From positions 26,660,596-26,724,595 of the forward strand of contig CP099844.1 in the NCBI GenBank assembly GCA_030062745.1: DNA of 64,000 bases, in the 5' to 3' direction. This document shows positions 42,600-52,509 of the stretch, piece after piece (positions within the stretch are counted from its first letter, which is position 1; each line of letters starts with the position of its first letter). This DNA comes from Capitulum mitella. Lineage: Eukaryota; Arthropoda; Thecostraca; Pollicipedomorpha; Pollicipedidae. The position numbers and the translations under genes were made by a program. The notes under the pieces were generated by a model. It was given only the letters and a program-made list of their open reading frames with translations. It had not been told where the DNA came from and made no database searches.

Positions 42600-45500
42600 G
42601 TGAGCTCGCCTGACCGCCAGTACCGGTAGGTAGGACTGACTGATCGCGGTAGATAGGACTGACTGGCTGCATTCCTACCTGCGTTAGGTAGGACTGGCTG
42701 GCTGCAGACCTACCAACGTTAGGTGGGACTGGCCGGCCGCAGTCCCACCAACGTTAGGTGGGACTGACTGGCCGCATTCCCACTAACGTTAGTTGGGACT
42801 GACTGGCCGGATTCCCACCAACGCTAAGTGGGACTGACTGGCCGCAGCTCCACGAACGTTAGGTGGGACTGACTGGCTGCAGTGCCTCCATGTTACGGAG
42901 GACTGGCGGGCTGCAGTTCCACCAACGTTAGGTGCGGCTGACTGGCTGCAGTGCTACCAACGTTAGGTGAGACTGACGAGCTGCAGTTCCATCAGCGTAA
43001 GATAGATTGACTGGCTGCAGTGCTACCAACGTTAGATGGAGCTGACTGGTTGCAATGTTACCAACGTTATGTGGGACTGACTGGCTCCAGTGCTACCAAC
43101 GTTAGGTGGAACTGACTGGCTGCAGTTTCACCAACGTTATGTGGCACCGACTGGCCGCCGTTCCACCAACGGTCGGTGGGACGGGCTGGTTGCAGTCTCA
43201 CCAGCGTTAGAAGGTACCGACGCACCAGCGGAGCCAGCAGTGGGCATTGCTTTCATATTGCAGATTAACATCGAGAGCCAGTCGGATTTGAATAACATGA
43301 ACCTCTGACGACTGATCACTCTCAGTCGGCTCTCATGAAAAATACACGCTTGCTTTCAAGGCCATCGCAATAGGCCATTAATTTGCTCTTTTGAAATAAC
43401 TGAACTTTTCTGTTCTAGGAGTGTTACGTCGTACGTCAGAACGTCAGCGAAGGATCGAGTGTCATGAAGCGTTTCCAGTATTCCAACCAACAGCTTATAT
43501 TGCCGGTTTCGACTGGTGAAGGACAACTGCATTACATTCAGAAACTTGCGCAATTCTGTATTTTTCTTGCGCGTCTGCCGCGCCGATCGCCCTGACCTGA
43601 CCTGACCTACTCGCCCGCAGGCAACCAGCCCATCGAGCCGGAGTTTGACATCCTGGCGCCGGGCCTGGCCATGGACTACCGAATCTGGGTGGAGGCGGGC
43701 AAGGAGGAATGTTTCTACCAGTACGTGCAGCCGGGAGCCCAGTTCTACGTCAGCTTCCACGTGAGTGGCGCGGCCGCGCGTGCCGCACCGTGCGTGAGTT
43801 CACCCGGGCACCGTCTGCGGTCGGATGGACTTGCTAGCCTGCTGTGATGTGCATGTACTTCAGACAGCGCTCACAGGATGCGTTTATTCAGTGGTGCTTT
43901 GGCTTTGCGCAGACAAGCCATGCTGGGGTTGCGTGATAGTCTATTGGCTGAAGGGGACGGAGCCAGCGGTACGCGTATGTGATCCGATGCGCGTCTGGCA
44001 CGTCATTCGTTGGAGTCAGACTTGTGCTCGATTCCTTCGGCATCAGAATCGATTCCGTTTCGGCCCGTCAGGAGCGGAAAAGGTTCCATTAATAAGCGCC
44101 GGGACCAGAATCTGAGTTAATTCACACAGTTTTCTACGGAATCAGAATTGGAATGGATTGTAAGGGATGAATCCGATCCAATGGATCTTATTGGAATCTG
44201 TTCCGGAATGGACCCATTGCACTTTTAGTCGGAGTCGGAATCGATTCAGTTTTTGAAACCCGTGTTGATTCAGAATCAGAAACGATTCAGCAAACCTTGA
44301 GTTTGGGCTCGGAATCGATTCCCTAGGAGTGGAATCAAGCAAGTTCTGGTTGGAATATCGGTCACGATTCGCAGTGCAACGCGCGCCTTATCTCAGTTTT
44401 GTTCTAAAGCGGGTAGCCATTCACGCAGCACCAGGGTCCGTTATGGGACACTTCCTTTAGCCCACGATTCCGCGAAATGCAGTGTGCGGCGAAATCGGAG
44501 CCGCGTTTCTGGTACTGCCGCCTCCGGAAACCGCACGCCTGTTCACGCGGACCGGAGAAGACCGGGCCTGCCCGCAGCACGGCGGCTGCCGCTGTCACGC
44601 GTGGTTTCCGAGCGCCGTGTGCGTGGACTCCGCGGGAACGGTAGGAATGTCGCCGGTCGCTCTGTCCTTTGTCCAGCTTTCGGGTGGGAACGATCTGGAG
44701 AGCATGACGCACCAGGGGCGGCGCTGGGGCCTTGAAAATGGGTAAACAAGTCGAATTCTCGGAGGTTTCGCTCCTCCTGTTGAATGGTGTGTTGTTTTTG
44801 TCATCAGTTTCCGCAGCACCGTGCCTGGCATGTTGCCCGCGATATATGAAGTGTTGCAGTTGCGTCTTTTCACCACATCTTTTAGCGGACTGCGGTAACA
44901 CAATCATAACATAATCGTAGCTTTCATGTCTTTTTATGCATCACTCACCAAATGAAAAACACGAAAAGCCGTTCGCCAAATGACTCTATTTAGAAAGCTC
45001 ATTTATTTGGCACACTCGTAAGCGCAGGCTGTGATGCACCTTAATCCACGTGTCAGTTTACGTGCGGCATGGTTTCCATGACACCGGGTAATTTTGTCTC
45101 CGCCGTGTGGAATTTGACCAAACCTTCTACCGCGCCTGGCTTATCTGCTGTATCTGCTGTGGCTTGACTGGCGGTGTGTTCTCTGAGGATCCGCTGGCCC
45201 ACGGGGACAATGCATTGCATGCTTGCGTTGGATGGAGGGGACTGTCGTTAACTTCGGACAGTCTGTTCTGTTCTCCACACCCACGTCTGGATACCTTGTG
45301 CCCCAGCTGCCGCATGGGGTTGTGACTTGTTGTCGCGAAATGGGACCTTACCACCACCTGCTGGATGGATAGCAGAAGGTTCCGTATGTGCCCTCTGAAC
45401 ATCTCACGCCCGTGCAGACGCTGCGTGGAGGGGACGGCATGACCGGCTTCGCCGTTCGGGACCCGACGGGCCAGCTGGTGCACCCGTACCAGTGGAAGAA

Positions 45501-47382
45501 GCAGTCCGAGTACGAGACGACTTCGGAGACGGGAGGCTACTTCACCTCCTGCATCGACAACCAGTTCTCGCGCTTCGCCGGGAAACTGGTCAACATGTAT
45601 CTCACCACGTTCAGGTGGGATGGGAGGCATGAGGTTGTTCTCGTCTAATACGTAGATACTGGCGAGTTTTCGGCGCGTGATAAACATTTAGAAACTTCTT
45701 TGTTCAACGTTTTCTGTTTCTGTTCTGTTTTCTGTTTATAATCAGCCGTATGCAAGCACTGACTGGGGAATTTCATGAATGACTGTTCTCTCCAAGAAAT
45801 CGAAGTGAAGTGTTGCACAATGGATTGGGTGATAATGGCCACAGGAACAAAACACATACCACATGCATCAAACAAAGGCAAGTAGCCAAGATTTTCCTGG
45901 GGTGGAGGGGGGTGGGGCAAATGTGAAATGTCGTCATTTGTCACTGGCATATGACGAGATCGTTTATTAAAACAGTTTATGGGAAAAAGCGACAATTTTG
46001 TGTAAATGATCTCATACTTACCGCACAGGGAAAAACAAAATGTTTGTTTTTGCAGCGTATGTATGGTCACTATTCCGTATTCTCTGATCGCTAATCGTTG
46101 AATATCCAGTGCAAATCGCTTGGCTCGGGGGGGGGGGCAGGGGACATGGCCTATCCTTGGCTACGTCCCGGAGCAAACAATAAAATATGTGGCAACTTAC
46201 GAATACTCTTTACTCCCACTCTGAATCTTTTCAACTTAACAACAACATCAGACTGTAGGTGCAACATGGAAACATCACAATTTGCACGTTTCTGCGTTTT
46301 GAGTAGATTCCAGTATGTTTTTCCATTCAGTGGTCGCGATGTTGTGACCATATAAAATGATGTTTGCTGTGAGTTTTTCTTATTTGATTACCACGAGACA
46401 ATAACCTGTTACTTTGGCGTTGAAAGAACATTTATCAGGTCGCTGAGAATTCATCCCGATTCGTTGAGTGGATACGCGGACATGTTATATTTGTACTGAC
46501 TCGGAATATATGGCAAATTTCAGATATGACGAATGGGAAAAGCACTCAGAGGAGCTCGAGCAATATGATATCGTCGCTGCAAATTTCACGGTAAGACGTT
46601 TTTATGTAAATGTTGAGGCGGGCCGGAAAGATGACTTAGTGGACGTAGCCGGTAGGCCAGAAAAGGCCCCGTACCACGTAGAAATATCTTTCAGTTTGAG
46701 TTTGATCGAAAAGTAACACCGTGGAATACGGCATTACACCTGGTATTGTCTGGCTAATTGTGTGACTGGAATGGGACTGCTTTTCTTTGTGTGATGGGAC
46801 TTGGCGTATTTAATTCAGGTTCATGCATTACTTTGATGTATATTTATACAGCGAAGCGTAGCGATGGAACTCTGGAAGATATCTTGTGTATTGAGGCTTG
46901 GAGATCAGGTCAACAGCATATTATAACATGTCCCAACAGCATCTATGTTTTATGCAGGAGAACGCACGCAAGCAAAACTGTGTGATCACAAACAATGCTT
47001 TGCAATGGTGGTACTTTCAAAACATTGACCAGCGGTGTTACAGTGCATCTCTCGTTATGACACTTCATGGACTACAGAAAAGCTACACAGATCAACTTGT
47101 CCAGAGCCCCACGTCATATGCCAATGCCGCCATATCAGCAGCGTCGCTTTTCCTCAGAGCGGCCTGGGCGTGGTGGACCACAAGGTGCAGATCTCCAAGC
47201 AGTACCTGAGCCACTCCAAGTCGCGCGCCGCCAGCGACTGGGAACTCCTGGTGGCCAACAACGCGTACGTCATGCGCTGGTCGCTGGTGCAGGTGCTGGT
47301 GGTCGTCGCCACCGGCTGCCTGCAGGTGTTCTTCGTGCGCAAGCTGTTCGACACGCACAGCAAGCCGCGGGGCCGGATATGA
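41927..47382 (+). CDS. p24/TMED cargo receptor (TMED6-like) with Gln-rich lumenal extension, 5 exons
   Basis: p24 proteins cycle between ER and Golgi, bind COPI/COPII and select cargo (family knowledge). Exons: 41927-42599, 43621-43760, 45418-45614, 46524-46590, 47158-47382; all GT-AG and in phase; 433 aa. A signal peptide (LRVVVLCCAVILA, cut near ANG|Q) is followed by about 120 Gln-rich residues and a Pro/Gly-rich linker to residue 224. The GOLD domain (225-340) has its cysteine pair in AGKEECFYQYV and FTSCIDNQF. A coiled coil (EWEKHSEELEQYDI) leads to a membrane span (SLVQVLVVVATGCLQVFFV) and a 14-residue cytosolic tail, RKLFDTHSKPRGRI. The tail lacks the C-terminal KKXX of many p24 proteins. 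AGKEECF resembles TMED6 (GGTECFW) most, but the subfamily is uncertain. Usual p24 length is about 210 aa, so the extension doubles it. Confidence 0.88.
42632..43225. repeat. 35-bp minisatellite with palindromic core, about 17 units
   Basis: Unit type: ggactgactggctgcag, then a near-palindrome tcccaccaacgttaggtg. The period is 35 with a few 34s. It begins 33 bases after the donor of TMED-like exon 1. Arms vary between units but stay complementary in several of them. Confidence 0.9.
43621..43760 (+). CDS. TMED-like coding exon 2 (GOLD domain, first half)
   Basis: Acceptor TCGCCCGCAG, donor CAC|GTGAGT. It encodes NQPIEPEFDILAPGLAMDYR, IWVEAGKEECFYQYVQPG and AQFYVSFH, the start of a GOLD fold with its first cysteine. 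Confidence 0.9.
44030..44345. repeat. GGAATC/GATTCC-rich repeat patch in TMED-like intron 2
   Basis: Many overlapping copies of ggaatcgattcc, gaatcgattc and cagaatc, on both strands by palindromy, over about 300 bp. Probably a decayed element with short subterminal repeats. Confidence 0.55.
44346..45417. other. TMED-like intron 2, remaining part
   Basis: Short GC-rich patch at 44500-44720 with open frames on both strands but no recognisable protein. No other feature seen. Confidence 0.5.
45418..45614 (+). CDS. TMED-like coding exon 3 (GOLD domain, second half)
   Basis: Acceptor CCGTGCAG, donor TCAG|GTGGGA. It encodes TLRGGDGMTGFAVRDPTGQL and then ETGGYFTSCIDNQFSRFAGK, with the second GOLD cysteine and the typical 'G.Y..C..N' pattern. 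Confidence 0.9.
45884..46172. mobile_element. MITE-like insertion in TMED-like intron 3
   Basis: The inverted ends aagtagccaagat and atccttggctacgt share the 'gtagccaa' core of the MITE at 49945. The near-identical flanks tcaaacaa and gcaaacaa (7 of 8) suggest an 8-bp target duplication, though the left end would then be a few bases shorter than the right. Confidence 0.45.
46524..46590 (+). CDS. TMED-like coding exon 4 (coiled coil)
   Basis: 67 nt; acceptor AAATTTCAG, donor ACG|GTAAGA. It encodes YDEWEKHSEELEQYDIVAAN and ends FT, which makes an N-glycosylation sequon NFT. Confidence 0.82.
47158..47382 (+). CDS. TMED-like terminal coding exon 5
   Basis: Acceptor GCTTTTCCTCAG; 74 codons and TGA. 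It encodes VVDHKVQISKQYLSHSKSRA, NNAYVMRW, the membrane span and the tail ending RGRI. Confidence 0.9.
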   Translation, partial: SGLGVVDHKVQISKQYLSHSKSRAASDWELLVANNAYVMRWSLVQVLVVVATGCLQVFFVRKLFDTHSKPRGRI

Positions 47383-47426
47383 GGCGCGGAACTCGGCTGA
47401 GGTGCAGCTCGGAGGCGCACGCCGGC

Positions 47427-47560
47427 GACTCTCGACTGTCTCTGGCGTGGGAACCGGACTGAGCGCTGCTCCAGGCCTGGGAACCGGAGCCGGGCGCTGC
47501 CCTAGGCCTTGGGACTGGACCCGGGCAGTGTCTCGGACCTGGGTACAGGACCTGAACGCT
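47427..47560 (+). repeat. Minisatellite in the 3' UTR of the TMED-like gene
   Basis: About four units of roughly 32 bases with the core 'cctgggaaccggacc.gggcgctg'. Divergence between units is high. Confidence 0.6.
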
Positions 47561-48640
47561 GGTGGGAGCCGAGGACAGTTTTGAAGACTGCCGCTTCTCG
47601 TGATTCTGGGTGTGGGACGTTCGGCGGACCAAAACTGTGCACCGCGCCGGTGCTGGTGTGCGAGCAGACGCACCAATAGGTCTGCGCTATATCGATTTTA
47701 CCGGGCGACTGGGTGATGACTACGTGTGAAGACTGGGCGCGAGGTGGAATGCTGAACTCACGCGGACGGTGCAAGGCTCTGGATTTGCTCCGTGTCTGCG
47801 TTTTTCGCTGCTTTTTGTTGGGATGTTGTCGCTGTCTGCTTGGGTCCGTTTTTCCACACTCAGTTGTAAGGGTAAAGGGAGGGTTCGTGCTTTGTGTTCA
47901 TGCTGCATCAGGTTGATCTTATGCTCGACACTTCGCTGAATCTCATTCTTCAGCTGTGAACTTCACCCGAATCAAATACAGCGGAGAATTCGCGAGGCGT
48001 TTTCGCGTTTGAAAATGAAGAACGTTGCCAAAGAGCACAAGGATCGGGAGTGGCCTTCCCTGAGCTGCGTGACGAGCGGAGGAGGGGCTTCACGGCCGAC
48101 ATGCATTGAGGTAAACTGTAGCAACTGAGCCTAAAAAATGTCACGGGGAAAGCGTGTAGAAATCCACAAATGTGTTACCCAGTTTATCGATGGTCACTTA
48201 CGTTCAATTCCATTCTGTGCTCCTGCCCAGTAAGTACGATTTCGTTTTGGGGAGGGGGCAGATTCCGCCCCTCCTCCCGTGGTTTCGAAAAGTATGTGAA
48301 AAAAAAAGTATGTGTCCTTTTTCTTAGCAGAAAACGGCATTTGATAGCATAGAACGAGATCTGCGTTTCCAAAATAAAACGTCGGAAATTTTGAGAAACG
48401 GGGTGTAGGGGGATCAAAATGCAGGTATAAATAGGGGTTTGCTTATTTGAGCTCTCTGGCCACATTTCATTTCCGCTTTGGTGTTATTTCATGTCGTTCT
48501 ACGAGCAGTCTGTAGTTCTATCACACATGTTAGGAAGAGGTCATTTTTCGAAATTCATAGGGGTATCAAGGGCGCATAAAGGGAGTATACGTGTTTGGGA
48601 AATAGTTATTCATTTTGCAAAGTATTTTGAGTCTGGCGAA
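47561..48640. other. TMED-like 3' UTR and intergenic DNA
   Basis: AATAAA at about 48373 is a possible polyadenylation signal; none is closer. No gene recognised. Confidence 0.4.
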
Positions 48641-49035
48641 CTCATTTGTGTTCGGAAAACATTTCCATATGTGTCACATGCCCTATCATATGCATATGAC
48701 AAATGTCCGTAGGCGGATCCAGTTACCATTAAATGTGGAGTAACTCTCACGTAATCCAATGGTAACTGGCAATCATATTAAAAACATATTGTGGGCACTA
48801 TTTGTATTTGGCTTAAAGCTCACATTCTGAGATGATAAGCACATCACATGTCGGAATAACAGTCAAGGGCGTGACCAGGGTAAATGAAAGAGGGTAGTTT
48901 TGGGAGAAAATAACATATGTGTCATCGTATACCCTGAATCTGGTGAGCTTATGTAAGCCAAGAAAACATTTCCATATGTGTCACATGCAGTGTTGTGTAC
49001 ACACTGCAAATACTCACAGGCGGATCCATGTGCGA
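48641..49035. repeat. Diverged direct duplication, spacing about 305 bp
   Basis: aaaacatttccatatgtgtc followed by acatgc occurs at 48657 and again near 48963, each followed after a gap by aggcggatcca. Upstream flanks (tcaagggcg; ctggcgaact/ctggtgagct) also correspond. Confidence 0.6.
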
Positions 49036-49372
49036 GAAAAAGAGGGGTCAAGAAATACATGATAACAGCCGTGTTTCATTCCGTAGTCGAATAATAATTT
49101 CTCAGGAATCAGAACAAACGAAATGCCCCTAATTATCTTTTTCAGTTTACTGGTTTATTACACCAAACAACCATATTTAACACCACACGATGACACGTGC
49201 CCTCATGGCTTCATTCACCTTCAGATTCCTATTTTCTGTAGCGCTCCACAGTAACATGAACTGCTCGAATCTACCATTCATGCCCTAAACACAAGCTTGC
49301 ACTCTTTAAGGAAGGCTTTCAAATGTAGCAAAAACAATCGAGCTGCGGGTTCACTCACATTTACTTTGTTTC

Positions 49373-49543
49373 AGAGGTGCAGCCAAGGAGGGCCAGGAGG
49401 ACCCGAACCCCCCTTAGTCTCGCATTTTTTTTTTATGAAGACCATTGCACATCTCCTTCCCGACAGGTGGTTTTGGTACGATTTCAGGTCACACTGAGCT
49501 CCGCCCCTATCCCCCCGTAAGAACATCCTGACTGCGCCCCTGG
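49373..49543. mobile_element. MITE-like element with hAT-type ends, about 170 bp
   Basis: The inverted ends cagaggtgcagccaagga and, on the other strand, caggggcgcagtcaggat match at most positions. No convincing target duplication remains. Confidence 0.5.
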
Positions 49544-49944
49544 TCCAACCATAAGGGCCAGGCGACGTGTTTGGCTTCAAGGTCTCGGGCGCTGCCGTTA
49601 ATTCAGCGGCTGTTATTTGCAGCTCACATTCCTGGCGCTGTGCGTTGGTAATTTTCCTTACCGATTCCAAAACACTATTGGCTTCAGAAACTCTCGCGGT
49701 ACCTGTTTGTAAAGTTTACCGCAGAAACTGGTGCACTCGTTGAGAATCTGATTTGTCGTGTCGGAAAGCCAGTGGCTGTCGAGTTGTTTAAAAACATGAT
49801 TGGAATGGCGCGGGAGCTTGCTTTTCGTTTTTCAAGGGAAAAGAAGTAAGATGAGTTCTTAGTGTACGCTGCCCACTGGATCTTGCAGAGAAGTATGTTT
49901 CCTTTCGTTCTGCTTTCGACTATTCCATCTCTCTTCCATAGCAC

Positions 49945-50092
49945 CAGGGACGCAGCCAGGATTTTCTTAAGGGGGCGGAGCTTATAGTGAACTGAAATCA
50001 TACGAAAACCGCCAGCCGGTAAGACGATGTGCAATGATTTTTACCAAAAATGCGGACCTAGGGGGGCCCGGTCCCCATTGGCTGCGTCTATG
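49945..50092. mobile_element. Small hAT-type MITE with 8-bp target duplication
   Basis: 148 bp. Ends cagggacgcagcca and catagacgcagcca (reverse strand). Flanked on both sides by catagcac (49937-49944 and 50093-50100). Eight-base duplications are the hAT hallmark. Non-coding. Confidence 0.8.
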
Positions 50093-50100
50093 CATAGCAC

Positions 50101-52153
50101 TAAGCACCTGGGGATCATCTATCTCAGAGTCAGTTTTTTGAGAATTTATCCTCTCTGGCTCCCCAAGCGTTCTTTTTTTGCCTTTTCAATCCTTGACGTA
50201 TATTGGATTATCTTACCACATGCCATGCAAAGCGCTGTACCACCGAGGAGCACTTGGGCAACTTACAGGGTATCGTTTTCCCTTAAAACTTCACAAATGA
50301 ATGCACTTAGTTCTGTATAACGAAATCCTCGTCGGATAGTAGGCTGTTATTAAACTTTCAGTATCCTGAACCCCTTTTTAAACAGACTGCATTGACCCTA
50401 AGTTGCACTGCGCGGTGATCTGCTAGGAACAGTGTCATCATATTACATTCAAAAGGTGTTTGAACCAGACAGAAGTGTACCAATATAAAAAATACTAGAT
50501 TAAGAGGAGCCTCTTGAAAGCGTGCATTGCGTAACACGTGGATTCTGACTACGCCACGCTTCAGTAAGCTGAAACTCTTCTATGGGTCCCTCTTAACGCT
50601 TCACTTATTTGCAGTTATCACGTACTTCTGTCTGGTTTGACCAATCTTAGTCTTGAGCTGCATCTAGCGGTACTTTAAAATCACATGCCAAGATTTTGTT
50701 CTCGGCCTGCATTTCACTCAGCGAGTTGTCAATGCGCATCACAGGTTCAGTTCCATTGCTGTTAAGTAAATAGACATTCCCTAACGGAACTCATTTTTCT
50801 GCAAGAACTGTTTTCAAGAAAATGAGCCTACCTTCTTCATCCCTTCGAATTTCTTTTTCTTCCAAAGCCAGGCCCCGCCTGGAAAGGACGCAGACTCCTC
50901 TTCTGTCACTGATACCGTTACTAAAATAGCAGTCACCTCCCTATAGCCGTGCAAATATATGCTGTACGAAACCAGTGCGATGAGATTCCTGCAAGGAGGC
51001 CACATCGCAATGACGAGCCTTCAACTATGTAAACAGTTTCCACGTTTTTGGAACCTGCCCTTCGTCGTTGGCCAATCCGTTAACATTCGGTGTTGTCATA
51101 TTCAGTATCAGGCGTTGCTCACGACAACACTAAAGCAGCGCATTGTTGTAGATATCAAGAAACTTTTCACAAAGATTAGCAGTATCACCATTTCGTACGA
51201 GCTAAACTGTTTATGCAGCTCATCACACTTCATCGGCATATAAGAACGAACAAGCAGAAACAAACAAGCAAAGGAGAACGCTCACAGACCCAAAAGGAAA
51301 GCCAAGCAAACACGTAGAACAAAACGAAAGAAGCTTAGTACCAATAACTATTTACGAGGAAAGCAAGCACGGAAAACTCCAGTACACCGCCATTCATAGA
51401 CGCATAGGCCACCGTCCTGAGGACTCACATTGTTCCCCACACCGCACGAAGACATGTTTGATAGATGACACTGTCGTGTGAAGATGAGCAGCCTAGGTGT
51501 CGCTGCTGGCGCGTCGGTCTCCCTTGGCCGACCTGGACTCGACGGCCGACGCAGCCGCCGCCGCCGCCCCGCCTACAGGTGCATCTCTCTCTCCGTCCGG
51601 ACCAAGGGTCACCTGCCGGTTGCGGGGAGGGACGGATACCGGCAGGGGCTGGAGATTGGCGCCCGCGCGGTCCACCCGCCCGGCGGCCGCCTCGGGTCTC
51701 GGGGCGGGCGCAGGGGCGGCTCCAGCTCGCATGAGCCGGCGCATCTGGTCCGGGCAGAACACCCGGACCGGGGATGAGTCCCTCGTCCACTTGAATCCCG
51801 GAATTCTGTTACGGCTGTAGACAGACCAGATTTTTGTCTTTCTTCAACGCGAGCAATTTTGAGTAGATCCCGCTTGAGGCCTTCGTGATTCACTCAAAAA
51901 CAGTCTCTTGCCGTTTTCCTCCCCTTTCTGTTGGAATCGCCTCTCGTAGAAACTGTTCCTCACGTTTCTGTTTACGAAGGAGCAGACCGCCGTGTTTTTG
52001 CACCAAAAACGGTGAATAGCAGTGAAATCTAAGTTTCGCTGGTTGAAACCAGGAAAGTTGGTGTTCAGCACCTCGATCGCAGCTACTTCAATACCCTCCC
52101 CTTGCCCAAGGGACACTGTATTGGTGTATAAGCCAACTGCGAATCCAAGAGTT

Positions 52154-52155
<2 letters not shown>
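50101..52155. other. Intergenic stretch without a recognisable gene
   Basis: A GC-rich patch at 51490-51780 is open on both strands but shows no known motif. The rest is AT-rich and quiet. Confidence 0.5.
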
Positions 52156-52204
<49 letters not shown>

Positions 52205-52457
52205 TATATAAGCGAACCGACCCCGGCGACCAACAGGTGCAGACTGAAGTACCCCTTTAACACTACCTTGGAGACGGCTCTGCCTTTTTTCTCTGAAGTA
52301 TGTGGTATTTGATCGTAATATATGCGAAACTAAGAAAACCAGTCATGCAGACCCAGATATCTGGAAGCCCTGCTGAACATATTATATATGTGATATACAT
52401 CCTATATCTATATATATATATATAGTAATATATGTATGTATATAGGAAATGATGAAA

Positions 52458-52505
<48 letters not shown>
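52156..52505. repeat. (TA)n microsatellites around a short unique core
   Basis: TA runs at 52157-52210, 52407-52425 and 52459-52505. The last run is the target into which the hAT-like element at 52506 is inserted. Confidence 0.9.

Positions 52506-52509
<4 letters not shown>

Noticed and set aside
42632..43225. CRISPR-like array
   Set aside because: The 35-bp units are adjacent with no unique spacers between them, in an animal intron.
52263..52508. Tyr/Ile repeat proteins (YIYIYI frames), also at 58811-59156 and 60638-61007
   Set aside because: Simple translation of TA microsatellites.
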